The position numbers and the translations under genes are program-made. DNA of 64,000 nucleotides from Pegea sp. RAD2-039 (taxonomy: Eukaryota > Chordata > Thaliacea > Salpida > Salpidae), in assembly GCA_034620365.1 (NCBI GenBank), contig JAQGEQ010000142.1, forward strand, positions 186,001 to 250,000. The letters run 5' to 3'. The first letter of the stretch is position 1, and every line of letters starts with the position of its first letter. Shown here piece by piece: positions 1 to 11,812 of this stretch. The notes beneath the pieces are model-generated. The model was not told the origin of the DNA. It did no database searches and worked only from the letters and a program-made list of their open reading frames with translations.

Positions 1-640
1 TTTATATTGATTTTATTTTTATTTTGAAACATATTTATAATAGAAGATTATGGTTAAAAGTTTAAACAGGTGTCTCTTAGGAAATGTTTAACCTAAATAA
101 TATTCGTAGCTTTTAAATAATATAATAACAAATTAAATTTTTATATATTTCGTATAATAACAGCCTACTAAATTAATTAACTATCAAAATAAATTTTAAA
201 CACCAATAAATTAAGTGAAATAACCTATAAAAGATAATAGAAATACTTTGTAGGCTATATATCATGAAAGCTTAAAATTAACATTAGTAGCAAGTAGAAT
301 TATTATTTTTTCTTAAAAAATTAAATATTTTCAACGAATAAATAAAATTCATTCAAATCAATGATAATGAATAAAAAAAAGTTCAATAAACTGCCAAATG
401 ACATTATTAATGCCAGATCTAAAATAATAACAAACAATGGAATGAATAGTAATGGAAGAGAGGAGATATAATGGTCAGCAACAAATTATCCTTAGGGAAC
501 TGTTGATATAGTAAGCTCTACAGTTAGTCATTATATCAATTGGAAACTTAAAATTTTGTATTAATTTTAAATAAGGAAAAAAATAAAATTTAATGCTTTT
601 GTGATTAATTGTGATTATCGTTTCCCTGATTTCTATTTGA
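1..640. other. AT-rich non-coding stretch
   Basis: No supportable gene. All frames are broken by frequent stops and there is no splice-framed coding run. A short run near 395-430 reads like LNKLPND-type LINE tail sequence, but it is too short to call. Confidence 0.5.
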
Positions 641-1590
641 TTTTACTTAGACAACAATTATAATTTAGCATCGATTGATCTAGCATATTAATTAATTGCT
701 TGAAGTTTGTTTACAAGTAGTTAATTTAGATATCAGATATTCGTTTTGATTGACCAACAAAAAAAATCTTTCATGCTTTTGTATATATCTATTTAAATTT
801 AGAAGATCTGAGCAGTAGTAATGTTCATCAGTAGTGAAGTCTTTCGTGTCTTAACTATTTCACAATTAATCACAACCATTTAATTCAGAAATATCTTTAT
901 CAATTTGCTATTATTTTAACTGTCATCGATATTGCTTATATTTATTTTAAACTATTGATTTATAATTCATCTATTTTTTTACTGAAAAGCTTACAATCTA
1001 TCGCATTGTAAATTACAAAAAAGAAATGTTGATTAATAAAGTATTGATTCTTTTCCGTTTAACTTTTTAATTTATTAGCTTTTTTTTCCTAAATTGTTTC
1101 GCAGAATGAAACAAACCGTTGTTGATTTTTGAAAAAAATATTTTTTCTTCCATTTCTTAACCAGTCGAGTGAAGTAAGTCGACTTTAGTAACTAAACTAT
1201 ATCTTCAAAAATCATAAAACTACATTAAAATAAAACTATTAAAAGATAAAAATCGCTGGTATGTAGCTTATAACCATTTAGATCTTTAATATTTTAATAA
1301 AAAGTTTGCTTAAGTATACTTCTTTTTTTGCTTGTAAATTAAATGTCACTGTATTAAAAATGAAGTTAGATTAGATTAACGAGCAGTATCTACCAAAGTT
1401 TGTACAATTTTTAATTCAGAAATTGATTTCATAACAAGCTATTTAAAAAAGTTAATAAAAGTCATTTAGATGTAATCGCTAATTAGTTAAATCATTTAAA
1501 CTTTTAGACTTTAATTTTCCAACAATGCAACATTTACTATTAGCTAGGAAATTTCTAAATATTCCAAAACTGTTTTACAAACTTAACTTA
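640..1590 (+). repeat. Duplicated non-coding block (copy 1 of 3)
   Basis: Diverged copy of 8190-9175 and 43680-44660. Shared landmarks in the same order are the 'agtagtgaagtctttcgtg' segment, the 'accagtcgagtgaagta' segment and 'cttttagactttaattttcc'. No coding content is evident, and indels separate the copies. Confidence 0.65.
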
Positions 1591-2461
1591 GCGCTGAAAT
1601 TATTATTTTGAGAGTTATTTAATGGTTGTGTTTAACTACATCATAAAATGTTTTTTTATTAGGTTGAGTTTCCCGGCAAGCACAAGATTTTGTGAAATCA
1701 TAATAAAAAAATTTGAGTTTTCAGATTACTAAACGTGTTAAAAGTTCTGCTAAACTGAGACAGCAGTGGTTTTAACTAACAAATGTTTTCGACTTATTGA
1801 AGTAATATAAAAAACAAAGACGAGTTGGTGTAAATGTTATTTTGTTTTCAACCAAATAAAACTTTTACATTTTTTTTGCAATGATTTTGATGAAAAATAA
1901 CAATTATGTCACATTTATAGTACCAATTATGTACTTGATTTGCTTTTTAAATACTTTTAGTTACAAAATCTAATGGAATTCTGATAAGTAATAATTATTT
2001 CTTATTAACAACTGTCGTTTGCATTTGATTTGTCATACAATTTCTAAACCTTGGCTTAATCGGTTTTTTTAGAAAACAGAAAAAACTAACACTTAATAGA
2101 TTATAAACTGGAATAATTGGAAAAAATGGGTGCCAATTTGGTGACCAGGGAACTCAGGTTCTAAAAAACTAATGACATATTTACAAACAATAAACTAAAC
2201 TTGCAATTAACTAATGATGATTTTAGTAAAAAATTATATTTACAAATGCGTAATTATAATCATCTCAGTTTTAAATTCATTGAATAATATGTAAAAATAA
2301 AACATGCTAAACATTATTTATCCTTTATTGAAATTTTCAGAATATGTCCATTCAGAAATTGAACATAAAATAATTAATCACTAATCAAGAGTTGAATCTT
2401 ATAAGAAAAAGATCGTCTATTTACAATTTCAGAATAACCAGACATTTTTCTTGATTGTGTC
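1590..2461 (+). repeat. Duplicated block flanking a zinc-finger gene 3' end
   Basis: Close copy of 10960-11812, from 'ttgtgtttaactacatcataaa' through 'gtaataattatttcttattaac' to 'cagaataaccagac'. In the other copy this DNA is the 3' flank of the minus-strand C2H2 gene, so here it marks a second, largely lost copy of that gene. Confidence 0.8.
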
Positions 2462-2515
2462 TTATTTCATTGGAGGGTGACGAGGATGAATATTTGGATT
2501 ATTAAGATGTCTATC
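2462..2515 (-). pseudogene. 3' remnant of C2H2 zinc-finger gene
   Basis: The minus strand reads the last ~18 codons of the zinc-finger gene at 11813-13133 (…RHLN.PNIHPRHPPMK, stop at 2462-2464), nearly identical at DNA level. Homology stops at about 2515, and a LINE fragment in the opposite orientation begins a few bases later. The rest of this gene copy is absent, so this is a dead remnant. Confidence 0.75.
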
Positions 2516-2523
2516 AAAATTAA

Positions 2524-3160
2524 GATGTGATATCAAAAAAATGGCATCTGTCCAGGCCACATTTACGAGATTAGTATGTAGTAAACTTAATATTAAATAT
2601 TATAGTTATAAACAGCGTCTTAGTCTCTTCAATTTAGATACTTTGGAAATGCGACGGACTAAATATGATCTAATTTTTATTTTTAAAATTATCCACAATT
2701 TAATTGACATTCAGTTTGATGATTTCTTTTCTATTAGTCCCTCCTTAAAGTTATATCAGCTTAGACGACACCCATTACACATTAATAAGCCTATATCACC
2801 TAGTACATTGGTCAGAGCAAATTTTTTTATCATACCGTACAATTAATACATGGAATCAGCTGCCATCAGACATTGCCATGTCGAAGTCACTCGCATTGTT
2901 CAAGCAGAAGTTGAACCGTTATAGTATTGCCAACATTTTCATTTCTAAACCCTGATTTTTTGTCTTTTTTATATTATTAACATTCCATGTAATTGTTCAC
3001 TGTTATATACTCTGAGTTATATCGAAATACCATTTATTACATCTTTTAAATTTTTTATTTGGTTAGATAGATGTTATTTGTGAGAATGGGTGTTAGCGAG
3101 AGTTGTTCTTTTCAGGTACCCTTCTGCGCAATTATTGAAATAAATGAATAAATATATATT
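2524..3160 (+). mobile_element. 5'-truncated CR1/Jockey-like LINE, 3' end
   Basis: This is the extreme C-terminus of a LINE reverse-transcriptase ORF plus its 3' UTR. Frame 1 from 2541 reads SVQATFTRLVC.KLNIKY..YK, then a Leu-Arg-Arg-His block. It matches the larger minus-strand element at 5290-6860 and the fragment at 49360-49945. An indel near 2830 breaks the frame, and the ancestral ORF continues in another frame (WNQLPSD…LFKQKLNRY) to about 2950. The 3' UTR ends in an AATAAATA-type short tandem repeat near 3140-3165, as is usual for CR1-like elements. The 5' junction lies within the remnant zinc-finger gene. Confidence 0.85.
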
Positions 3161-3189
3161 TATATCATAAATAAGCACTTTTCCGTAAA

Positions 3190-4260
3190 AAAAAACTTTT
3201 ATCTTAAACAAAATTTAACAAACTTCCTTTTAGTCAAAGTAAGTAGGTAGTTTACATAAGTGGCAATTATAATAGTTTAAATGTTTTTGATTGTTGAAAG
3301 ATGTTAGAAAACTTAAAGATTTATTCATAATGTGATGATTATGACTGTTTATAGAAATCATTATCTAAATGATTAACTAGACTAACAACAACAGTAGATA
3401 CAATAACGATATGCAATTTCTACCACAAAGCCTTATACCGGATGACAACGGTCTCTGCAAAAATTACTTTCAACACATTTAAGTCAACAGCAAAATACTT
3501 GCTAACTATTGCTAAGAAAAGTTTAAATAAATATGGAATTTAAAATTGAATCTCTGTTCTAATTATTGGAAAAAAAATTATCTAACAACTTATAGTTGAA
3601 AAGATTTTTAAAAGAAACATGCTGAAATTTGGAAAGTTTTTGTTTAAAAATGAATATTTGCTAGACTTATTGGGAGAATAAAAGTTCACTTTTGAGATTA
3701 ACTTATGAAAACTATTATAAGTTATTCCTAAAGTTCATGAAAAGTGCGTTGCTTCTACTACTTTTCCAATTAACAAGAAAGGGAAACCTCGTTTTAAAAT
3801 GAAAAGATTTTGTCTAATACTATAATAATATAATTTGAATAATGTTTTAAATAAATTTAGAATTAGTTATTAAAAGTGATGCTAAAAGATTTGAGAAGTT
3901 ATTGAGCAAAATCTATTACTTATTTGAGTTTTAAAAGTAGTAAGCAAAAGAAAAACTTTTCACTGAAACAAACTCTGTAAGATATTATCTATTTACATAA
4001 AAAGATATGCGATATATAAGCAGAACACAATAGATAATTTCTCATTTTTGCAACTACCGATTCTATAACTCAATGTATCAACCCAGTCACTGAAAAGATT
4101 ACATTTTGGATTTATCATTTGGTAGCACATCATGATATTAGTACTTCTCTATATTTCATCTATTTCTAGATGTTTAAATTAATGTTGAATATAGTGGTGT
4201 TAATGTCATAGTTTAAAAGATATTTCATCAGTGAAATGTGACGTTAGTAACTAAAACAAA
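3190..4260 (+). repeat. Duplicated non-coding block (pairs with 38360-39300)
   Basis: Colinear with 38360-39300. Shared landmarks are 'tagtcaaagtaagtaggtagttta', the 'cgatatgca' plus 'accacaaagccttata' segment, 'aaaagatatgcgatatataagcagaacacaatagata' and 'actcaatgtatcaaccca'. No coding signal is visible. Divergence is moderate with many small indels. Confidence 0.75.
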
Positions 4261-5290
4261 TGTTTGTCTGATTCGATCTTTTTTTGGTTGATATTTAAAA
4301 CTAATTTATATCGATAAAAAATCAATGCTTGTTCGTTACTGTTCAAAATTTAGGAATAATTTTTTAATATTAATTAAAATGGTTAATTTAGATTCATATT
4401 GATTATTTTGAATCATTTTACAATTTTGAAATAATACTTTTTACATTGCTAAGATGACATTATCAGTGCTAAACTCAAACGTATTTTCGGAATATGTTTA
4501 TGTGAACATCAAGAACCAATACTTGATAATTTAAATGTTAGAAACGATTTGTTTAGAAATATCCTGCATTATTGATTGTAAAAACATTTTCAAACTTTTC
4601 ACTGAAATCATTCAGTATAGAAGAAAAATGTATTTTTTCTGTTTACAGATTTTCATTTATATGTAAACAAAACAGACATGACTGAAATACCGCTTTTTCT
4701 AAGAAATGGAAAATTCCGTTTATTTTTGAAAGTTTGACCCTTGTACAAAACTCTTAATTAACAGATTAATTAATATCAACCAATTTAACCAATAGTTTAA
4801 AATTCTAAATTAAAATATATCTTTATGTTACGATTAGCTAATCTTTGCCTTCATTCGTTCGTCATCGTCTATAGTATTGAAAATCTGCCAACTATTGTTT
4901 AATGAAATATAGATTTTTGAAACAATCGATTCTTCCTATTATGTTTCTAAAATTAAAAGAATTAAAAAAAATAGCTATACAACCAGGTACACCTTGATAA
5001 AATGAGCTGATATTTCTGCCTGACTTTTCAACTGAGTTGAAGTTATTTCGATTGTTATATAGGTAATAACTATATAAATAACTAATTTTATAAAACTCCT
5101 TAGATGCTGTTAAACTTACGGAACTTTACAGAATGGAATAATTTTTTATTTTATTTCTTTTCTGGTGTTAAAATTATGAAATTTTAAGAAATTTGAATTT
5201 TCTACGCAAATACACAACCTCTTGTTAATGGATAATAAATTTTATGTTTATTTGTTCTTTCTTTTAATTAATGTACTTAATTTTATAATT
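4260..5290. other. AT-rich non-coding stretch
   Basis: No gene seen. Part of 4560-4800 (around 'attgattgtaaaaacattttcaaacttttcactgaaatcatt') is repeated in diverged form at about 9790-9900 and 45390-45560. Confidence 0.5.
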
Positions 5291-6860
5291 GTTTTTAATT
5301 ATTTATTTATTTATTACAATAAATGTGAAGGAGGGTGCCTAAAGAGAGCACCTCTCCCTAACACACATTCTCACAAATTAGATCTATTTGACGTGTATAC
5401 GAAGAAGCATATGACAATGAAGAATTGCACAGAATCTAGTATTGTAAAAGCAAAAATTCACAGTTTAGAAATGGCAATGTTGGCGATATTATAACAATTT
5501 AGATTTTTTTTGAACAACACAAGTGATTTTGGCATGACAATCTCTGATGGCAGATTGTTCCATGTACTGATTGTGCGGTATGAGAAAAAACTTAATCTGG
5601 TTAACGTAGCTGGTGGAATGGGCTTATTAAGATGTAATTTATGTCTTCTAAGTTGATATATCTTGAGGGAGGGACTAATGGAGAAAAAGTCATCAAACTG
5701 AAAATCAATTAGGTTGTGAATAACTTTAAAAATCAGAATAAGGTCGTATTTAATTCTTCGGATTTCCTAAGTATCTAGATTGAAAAAGCTGAGACGATGC
5801 TTATAACTCTCGTATTTGATATTAAGTTTCCTGCAAACCAATCTCGTATATGTTGCCTGAACAGATTCGATTTTTCTGATATCACCAACTTGATATGGCA
5901 TCCATGCACTGACATTGTATTCAAGAATAGGGCGCATGTACAGTTTGAAAAGGTTGACGAAAAACCATGGATCTTTAGAATTAAAAGTCTTTATGATGAG
6001 GTGGACAAGCTTGATAGATTTTCCAAAGATTCTGGAAACATAACTGTGCCATTTGAAGTCAGATGTCAGAGTAATGCCGAGGTCTATGACTGAGGATACT
6101 CGTTCAAGAATGGATCCATTGATGTAGTATTGGTTGCTGAAGTTGGCAGCTGGCTTACGGGAGAATGTTATAACTTCAGACTTTGTTGGCTGGATTTTAA
6201 ATTGCCAATTCGCAGACCAGTTTTCCACAATGTTTAGTGCAGTTTGTAGTTTTGAGTGAGAACCAGATAACAGCTTGATGTCATCTGCATACACAAACAC
6301 ACTGACATTGTCTACTGTTATTAGTCTTCTGATGAGGTCTTCAATAAAAATCAAAAAGAGAATTGGACCCAGAACGGAACCCTGAGGAACGCCGCTGGTG
6401 ACTTTACTAGGAGTAGATAAAGATCTTTCTACACGGGTTTGTTGGGTTCTACCTGATAAGAAATCTTCAATCCATTTTAAGATAGAGTTGCTGATTTTTA
6501 TGTTTTTCAATACAGTAATGAGATTGTTGTGTGGAACAGAATCAAACGCTGTAGCAAAATCAAGGTATATGATGTCACATGGAGTATTACTTTCGTAATG
6601 AGCTGTAAACTCATTGAAAAAAAGTGAGATGTTGAGTCAAAGAAGATCTTTGCTTAACAAAGCCATGCTGGACATCAGATATTAGATGATGCTCCGTCAA
6701 ATGGCTAGTTATATGGTTGTGAATGATGTGTTCTTGAGTTCTTCAGATAACCGAAGTCAGCGAAACTGGTCTGTAGTTAAGTGTAGTGTTTCTGGAACCC
6801 TTCTTATAAATTGGAGTAATAATAGCAGATGACAGTGATTTCAAATCAGCTTACGTACTC
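5290..6860 (-). mobile_element. CR1/Jockey-like LINE with degenerate reverse transcriptase
   Basis: Non-LTR retrotransposon, 5'-truncated, read on the minus strand. From 6860 downward the pieces are ITPIYKKGS…NYRPVSLT, QHGF, the first RT metal-binding block YLDFATAFD, then SGVPQGSVLGPILFL and the catalytic YADD block (FVYADDIKL, about 6280), followed by the thumb and the C-terminal KLNIKYESYKHRLSFFNLD region. The longest uninterrupted run is 6510-5767. Upstream are a TGA in the RPVSLTSVI region (near 6740) and a frameshift near 6625. Downstream a TAG (about 5770) replaces the Leu codon found in the 2524 copy. The 3' UTR and terminal ATTTATTT repeat (plus strand) lie near 5290-5400. It encodes no endonuclease domain here and is not mobile as it stands. 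Confidence 0.92.
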
Positions 6861-6984
6861 AACAAATAATCACAATTAATATTAATTCACGAATATCTTT
6901 TTACTATTCTTTCACTCAATTGTAATTCAGCTTTGATGTATTTAAAATCTTCTATTCACGTTTGACTCGGTTTTCTGGTGAAAA

Positions 6985-7245
6985 GTAGAGATGTCCAACA
7001 AATCGATGTCCGACAAATAGAGATGTCCAATGAAATATGGACAATTAGTCGAATATAGGAGAAGCATTAGAATATGTGGACAGCTCATATAGATATTTGG
7101 ACATGTAGTAGGTAGTAGGACATGTTAGAGGTAGTAGGGACATGTTATAAGTAGTAGGATAACTATGTTTTCATAATAAAGTAGCTACATTGTAGCTTTA
7201 GTGACGTCATCACCTGCCAGCAGCCGTCTGATTCTGGTTGAATAA
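6985..7245 (+). repeat. CRE-bearing dispersed repeat, partial copy
   Basis: Matches 40900-41145 closely and 51640-52180 in inverse orientation. Signature segments are 'caaatagagatgtccaatgaa', 'agtagggacatgttataagtag' and 'gtgacgtcatcacctgccag'. It contains one TGACGTCA at 7202-7209 and is visibly less AT-rich than its surroundings. Confidence 0.75.
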
Positions 7246-7259
7246 AGCAAAGCAAAAGG

Positions 7260-9500
7260 AAACTATTTCATAGATACTGGTTTTTTTAAATTGGCTCTAA
7301 ATAACAAACTTAAATATCTTCATGTTTAAAGATAATGGTGATCAAGTACAACTGGTTCAGTTAGTAAAATATTTCATTAATATTTCAGAATAATAATAAT
7401 AATCATCTGTGTGAAGAAAAAGTTTATCTTAAAACTTGAAGTTCAAAAGATTTTTTAAGATTCATGTTCCAACTTGAAGAGTGTATGTTTGTTTGGAAGT
7501 TGCATGTAGAGCTTTTACTGATTTGTGGTTATTAGTGCTTTGGTTTTATGCAGTTTCATTATTATTTATGTTTAATTATTATTGTTGTTTAACTTTTTCA
7601 ATAAATTTATTCTGATTAAAATTGTTTTGATTTCTTTTTAATATTTTGATAGTTACTACTGACACAACTTGATGTTTGAATTAATTGGTCAAACTTTATC
7701 TGTTAAATGAAGCGTTGGTGTATAGAAATAGTGTTTATTTGTGAAAAATAACAAAATTTATCAAATCATCTTTTTATATTATTGTTGTATTATTTACAGG
7801 ATCTGAGACAATCTAACCCAATCCATCAAAACCAAGACTACCAATACAGTACCATTTCCTGCATTACGGTATTATTCAAAAGTAAAACTTGGACCTTGCA
7901 AAACAATAGCTTTGTTTTCGTTATAAAATTGCCTGCAAGTGCGATATGAAGCCACTCAACTTCAATACCACCGATCGAGAGGATACCGCAGCAGATCGCT
8001 TCAAATGGGGACTTCTTCCGCAAACAAACGAAGTATAGCGAAGAAAAACCAGCTTAAAAGAACAAAATAAACTCTTTATACTCTTTTTGTATCCTTCTAT
8101 TTTTTAATATCATTTTTATTTTGTTTTTATCTTTATGATTATTTGTACTATATTTTCGTTTGTCTCAAACTATTTGTTTTAAAGCAAGGACTATAATTTA
8201 GCATTGGTTGATCTAACGCTTTGGTTAATTGTTTGAAGTTTGTTTACAAACAGTTAACTCAAATGTCAGATTTCCATTTGCAATGACCTTCAAAAATGAT
8301 GTTATTTCCTTCTGTGTTTATTCATTTTTACTTGTAGTTTCTCAGCAGTAGTGAAGTTTTTGCGACTAAACTACTTGATATTTATTCATATGTTGATTCC
8401 AAATCGGCATTGAAAGATTTTGCATTTGGACTAACTGTTTGAAATTATTTATAAACGGTCAATTCAAATGCATGATTTTTATTTGCATTGATCTTCAAAA
8501 AAGAGGTTGTTTACTTCTGTGTTTATCCTTTTCTTACTTGTAATTTCCCTCCAGTAGTGAAGTCTTTCGTGCAATAAGTACTTGACAATTGATCACAAGG
8601 ATATAACGCAGGAGTATCTATATGTACTTGATAGTGTTTCAACCTATACTAATTGTGCTTATATTTATTTCAAACTATTTATTTCAAACTATTTATTCAT
8701 GTTTTATTTTTTGTTTAAAGATTAGCTTACAATACGTTGTAGTGTAAATAATAATAAAAAACAATTTACATAACAATTGTTAGTTGTTTAAGTTTTAATT
8801 CTTAGTTAATCCGTTTATTACTTTCTAATCATTAAATACTCTTTCTTTAAATTCTTGACCAGTCTAGTAAAGTACGACGACCATAGTAAATATATCGTTA
8901 AACATGGTAAAAGATAAAAATCTTATTATTAAAAGATAAAAATCACTGCTATGTAATATAAAACCATTTTAATCTTTAACAAACAATATCTTCCAAAGTT
9001 TTCACATTTTTAAATTTGAAAATCATTTTAAAACAAGTTAAAATAAATGTCATTTAGAGGTAATAGCTAATTATTCATATTATTTAAACTTTTGGATATT
9101 AATTTTCTTACAATGCAGATTTACTATTAGTTAGGAAAGTTCCAGAAATTCTAAAACTGTTATAAAAATAGTTTATTTTGTAGCTCACAAACATTTTTTT
9201 GGGATTAAATAAAGTTTTAATAAGTTTAATAAGAAGTTTTATTGTAAGGATTCTGATATTACTTATTCATTCAAGTATTTGATAATCTTATCACACTTCT
9301 TTATAAATTTTGAATCTTACATCTAATCTCTAATGATTTCAAGAACTTAACAACAACTATTTGCTTTATTATGTTTTAATCTATTTTTCTTACAATCCAT
9401 TGGCTGACAAGTGTTAAATAAGTAGGTTAAGTATGTTTTGTAAATTATTCGATGACAAGATGTTATCAACTCTTGTAAGACCAAGATTATTATTTTCATA
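7260..9500 (+). repeat. Duplicated block (pairs with 42760-44960) with internal ~200 bp tandem
   Basis: Colinear with 42760-44960, starting near 'aaatatcttcatgtttaaaga' and including the minus-strand terminal exon at 7813-8053. Inside, a unit of about 200 bp is present twice in tandem (about 8200-8390 and 8395-8600, each ending 'agtagtgaagt…'). The same doublet is present at about 43690-44090, so the tandem predates the larger duplication. Confidence 0.7.
7813..8053 (-). pseudogene. Broken copy of unnamed 3'-terminal coding exon
   Basis: The minus strand reads LRKKSPFEAIC…SIGGIEVEW, then LHIALAGNFITKT. Just after that a 1-nt deletion relative to the intact copy at 43309-43551 shifts the frame, and a CAA-to-TAA change follows in the FTFEQYRN block. 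The stop corresponding to the intact copy is at 7813-7815. I do not recognise the family. Its coding nature is inferred from long-range amino-acid conservation between copies. Confidence 0.5.
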
Positions 9501-10340
9501 ATAGCTTTTTAGCTACAAGAAATCTAAAAACTAAATTAGATTGCCTTATACTAGAAAATAAGACTTCAGTAAGCTCTTAGCTGCAATTATACTTTTAATT
9601 TAATCAGTATTGATTAGAATTTGAGATTAAAAACCTGGAAAACAGTAATGAAACAGTAAACTAACCAGAAGCAACCCATTTTAAAGCGATTAAAAGCTCT
9701 CTAGAACCTCAAGGCATATTTGAATAAATAGAAACAATTTTATAGGTAATTAAATGAAATATAAAAAAAGACGATTTATTTTAGATTTTTCCTAGCATAT
9801 TGATTGTAAAACATTTTTGAACTTTTTACTCAAATCATTTAAGTTAAAAGTATAAATTTTCATTTCTTAAAAAAAAATTTTTTAAATAAAATGAAATTTA
9901 TTAAATAAGTTTTTTTTCAAATTGTGAAAATTTGCTTTATTTTTTAATGATTCACAAATCTACAAAAATCTTAAGGATTTGTTAATTAAAACTAAATTAA
10001 TCAACACTTTTTAATTTTTAATTATATTTGACATTTTTATAAAATCAATATTATTATTAGCTGATTATAACTATGTAAGTAACAAAATTTATAGTTTTTC
10101 AACAAAAAAAATATTATTTACTAAATTAAAAACTTTAATTGAAATATATGAATCTGTTATCAATAGCTTTCTAATCTTTGTATTAGAGTCGAACAATTGT
10201 CAATATTTTGCTAAATACTAACTAAACTCGCGATGTATTGTTTTGTGTGTTATTATACAAAACTGAAACTTGTAATTTTCGAAAGCTAAAGATGATAAAA
10301 TGATTTCCATTTTGATATATTTCCGCAAATTTCAATCAAA
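9500..10340. other. AT-rich non-coding stretch
   Basis: No supportable gene. It contains a diverged copy of the 4560-4800 and 45390-45560 repeat. Confidence 0.45.
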
Positions 10341-10344
10341 CTGA

Positions 10345-10535
10345 CATAAACATTTCCCCGAAAAAGAAGTCTTTAAACGTACTTGTACACTGCAATTGGA
10401 TTAATTTCGAAGCATCATCCATATCTGTTTTCGCCAAAAAGTTGCTTGCAAGTGCAATATGAAACTATTTAACGTCAATCTCAGCAATCATCAAGATTTG
10501 CAGCATATCTCTCTAATTGGCTGAAAATTGTAACC
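10345..10535 (-). pseudogene. Decayed third copy of the unnamed terminal exon
   Basis: The minus strand reads an IDVK(stop)FHIALASNFLAKTD motif that aligns with IEVEWLHIALAGNFITKTE of the 43309-43551 exon. There is a stop in place of Trp, and the sequence diverges downstream. It shows that the exon family is old and was copied with the flanking DNA. Confidence 0.45.
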
Positions 10536-10959
10536 AACATGAAAATAAAAGTAAGATTTTACTCAGTTTATTATGTGTTAGAAAGTTTTAAGACACATTT
10601 TAAAAAGATTCACATTGTCAAATTTGTAAAAGAGTCTATTACAGTTGATTATGATGTAGTAGTTACAAAATTAAAACAACTTTGACTATTCAAAACTACA
10701 AATAATTGATCTTAAGCTCTTGCCGAAGCTATCAAATCTGATAATTCAAAAGATTTCTGAACATTCTGATAATTGCTTTTCATTACTCACCTTTTTTGAA
10801 ATGTGAAGACTATCTGTCACTGTAGAATCAAAAGTCATAAGATGATGTTGTTGTTATATAATCGGTTGATCTTATATAAGCAGTTCAAAAATGACAATCG
10901 ATTATTTGACATTAGTTTCCAAAACTATGTCTTTAGCATCATTTAGCGTTGAAATATTT

Positions 10960-11812
10960 AATTTTAGAGATATTTAATCGTTGTGTTTAGCTACATCATA
11001 AATTGTTTAATTTACCAGGTTGAGTTTCGCGGTAAGCACAAGATTTTGAGAAGTCATATTAAAAAACTTTGAGTTTCCAGATTACTAAAAGTGTTAAAAG
11101 TTCTGCTAAAATGAGACAGCAGTGGTAATAATTAATAAATGTTTTCGATTTATTTAAGGTTGAAGAAAAATAAAGAAGAGTTGGTGTAAATGTTATTTTG
11201 TTTTCAACCAAGTAAAAGTTTTACATTTTTTTTGGCAACGATTTTGATGAAAAATAACAATTATGTCACATTTATAGTAACAGATATGTATTTAATTTTC
11301 TGTTTTAATACTTTTAGTTAAAAAGTAAAATGGAATTCTAATAAGTAATAATTATTTCTTATTAACAACTGTCGTTTGCATTTGATTTGCCATACTATTT
11401 CTAAACCTTGGTTTAATCGGTTTTTTTTATAAAACAGAAAAAACTAACAGTTAATAGATTATAAACTGGAATAATGGGAAAAAAGCGTCCTAATTTGGAA
11501 AACAGGGAACTCAGGTTCTAAAATACTAATGACATATTTACAAACAATAAACTAAACTTGCAATTAACTATTGATGATATTTGTAAAAAATTATATTTAC
11601 AAATGCGTAATTATAATCACATTTAAATTTATTGAATACTATGCAAAAATAAAACATTCTAAAAAACATTTAACCTTTATTAAAAACTTCATACCTTTCC
11701 ATTTAGGAAATGAACAAAAAATAATTAATCACTAAACAAGATTAAAATCTTATAAGAAAAAGATCGTCTATTTATAATTTCAGAATAACCAGACTTTTTT
11801 CTTGATTGTGTC
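10960..11812 (+). repeat. 3' flank of zinc-finger gene, duplicated at 1590-2461
   Basis: This is the source or sister copy of 1590-2461, highly similar over its whole length. It holds the 3' flank of the minus-strand zinc-finger gene. No separate gene is seen. Confidence 0.75.

Noticed and set aside
5797-6093. 98-codon plus-strand ORF over the LINE
   Set aside because: Antisense shadow of the reverse-transcriptase frame, which carries the YLDF and YADD motifs.
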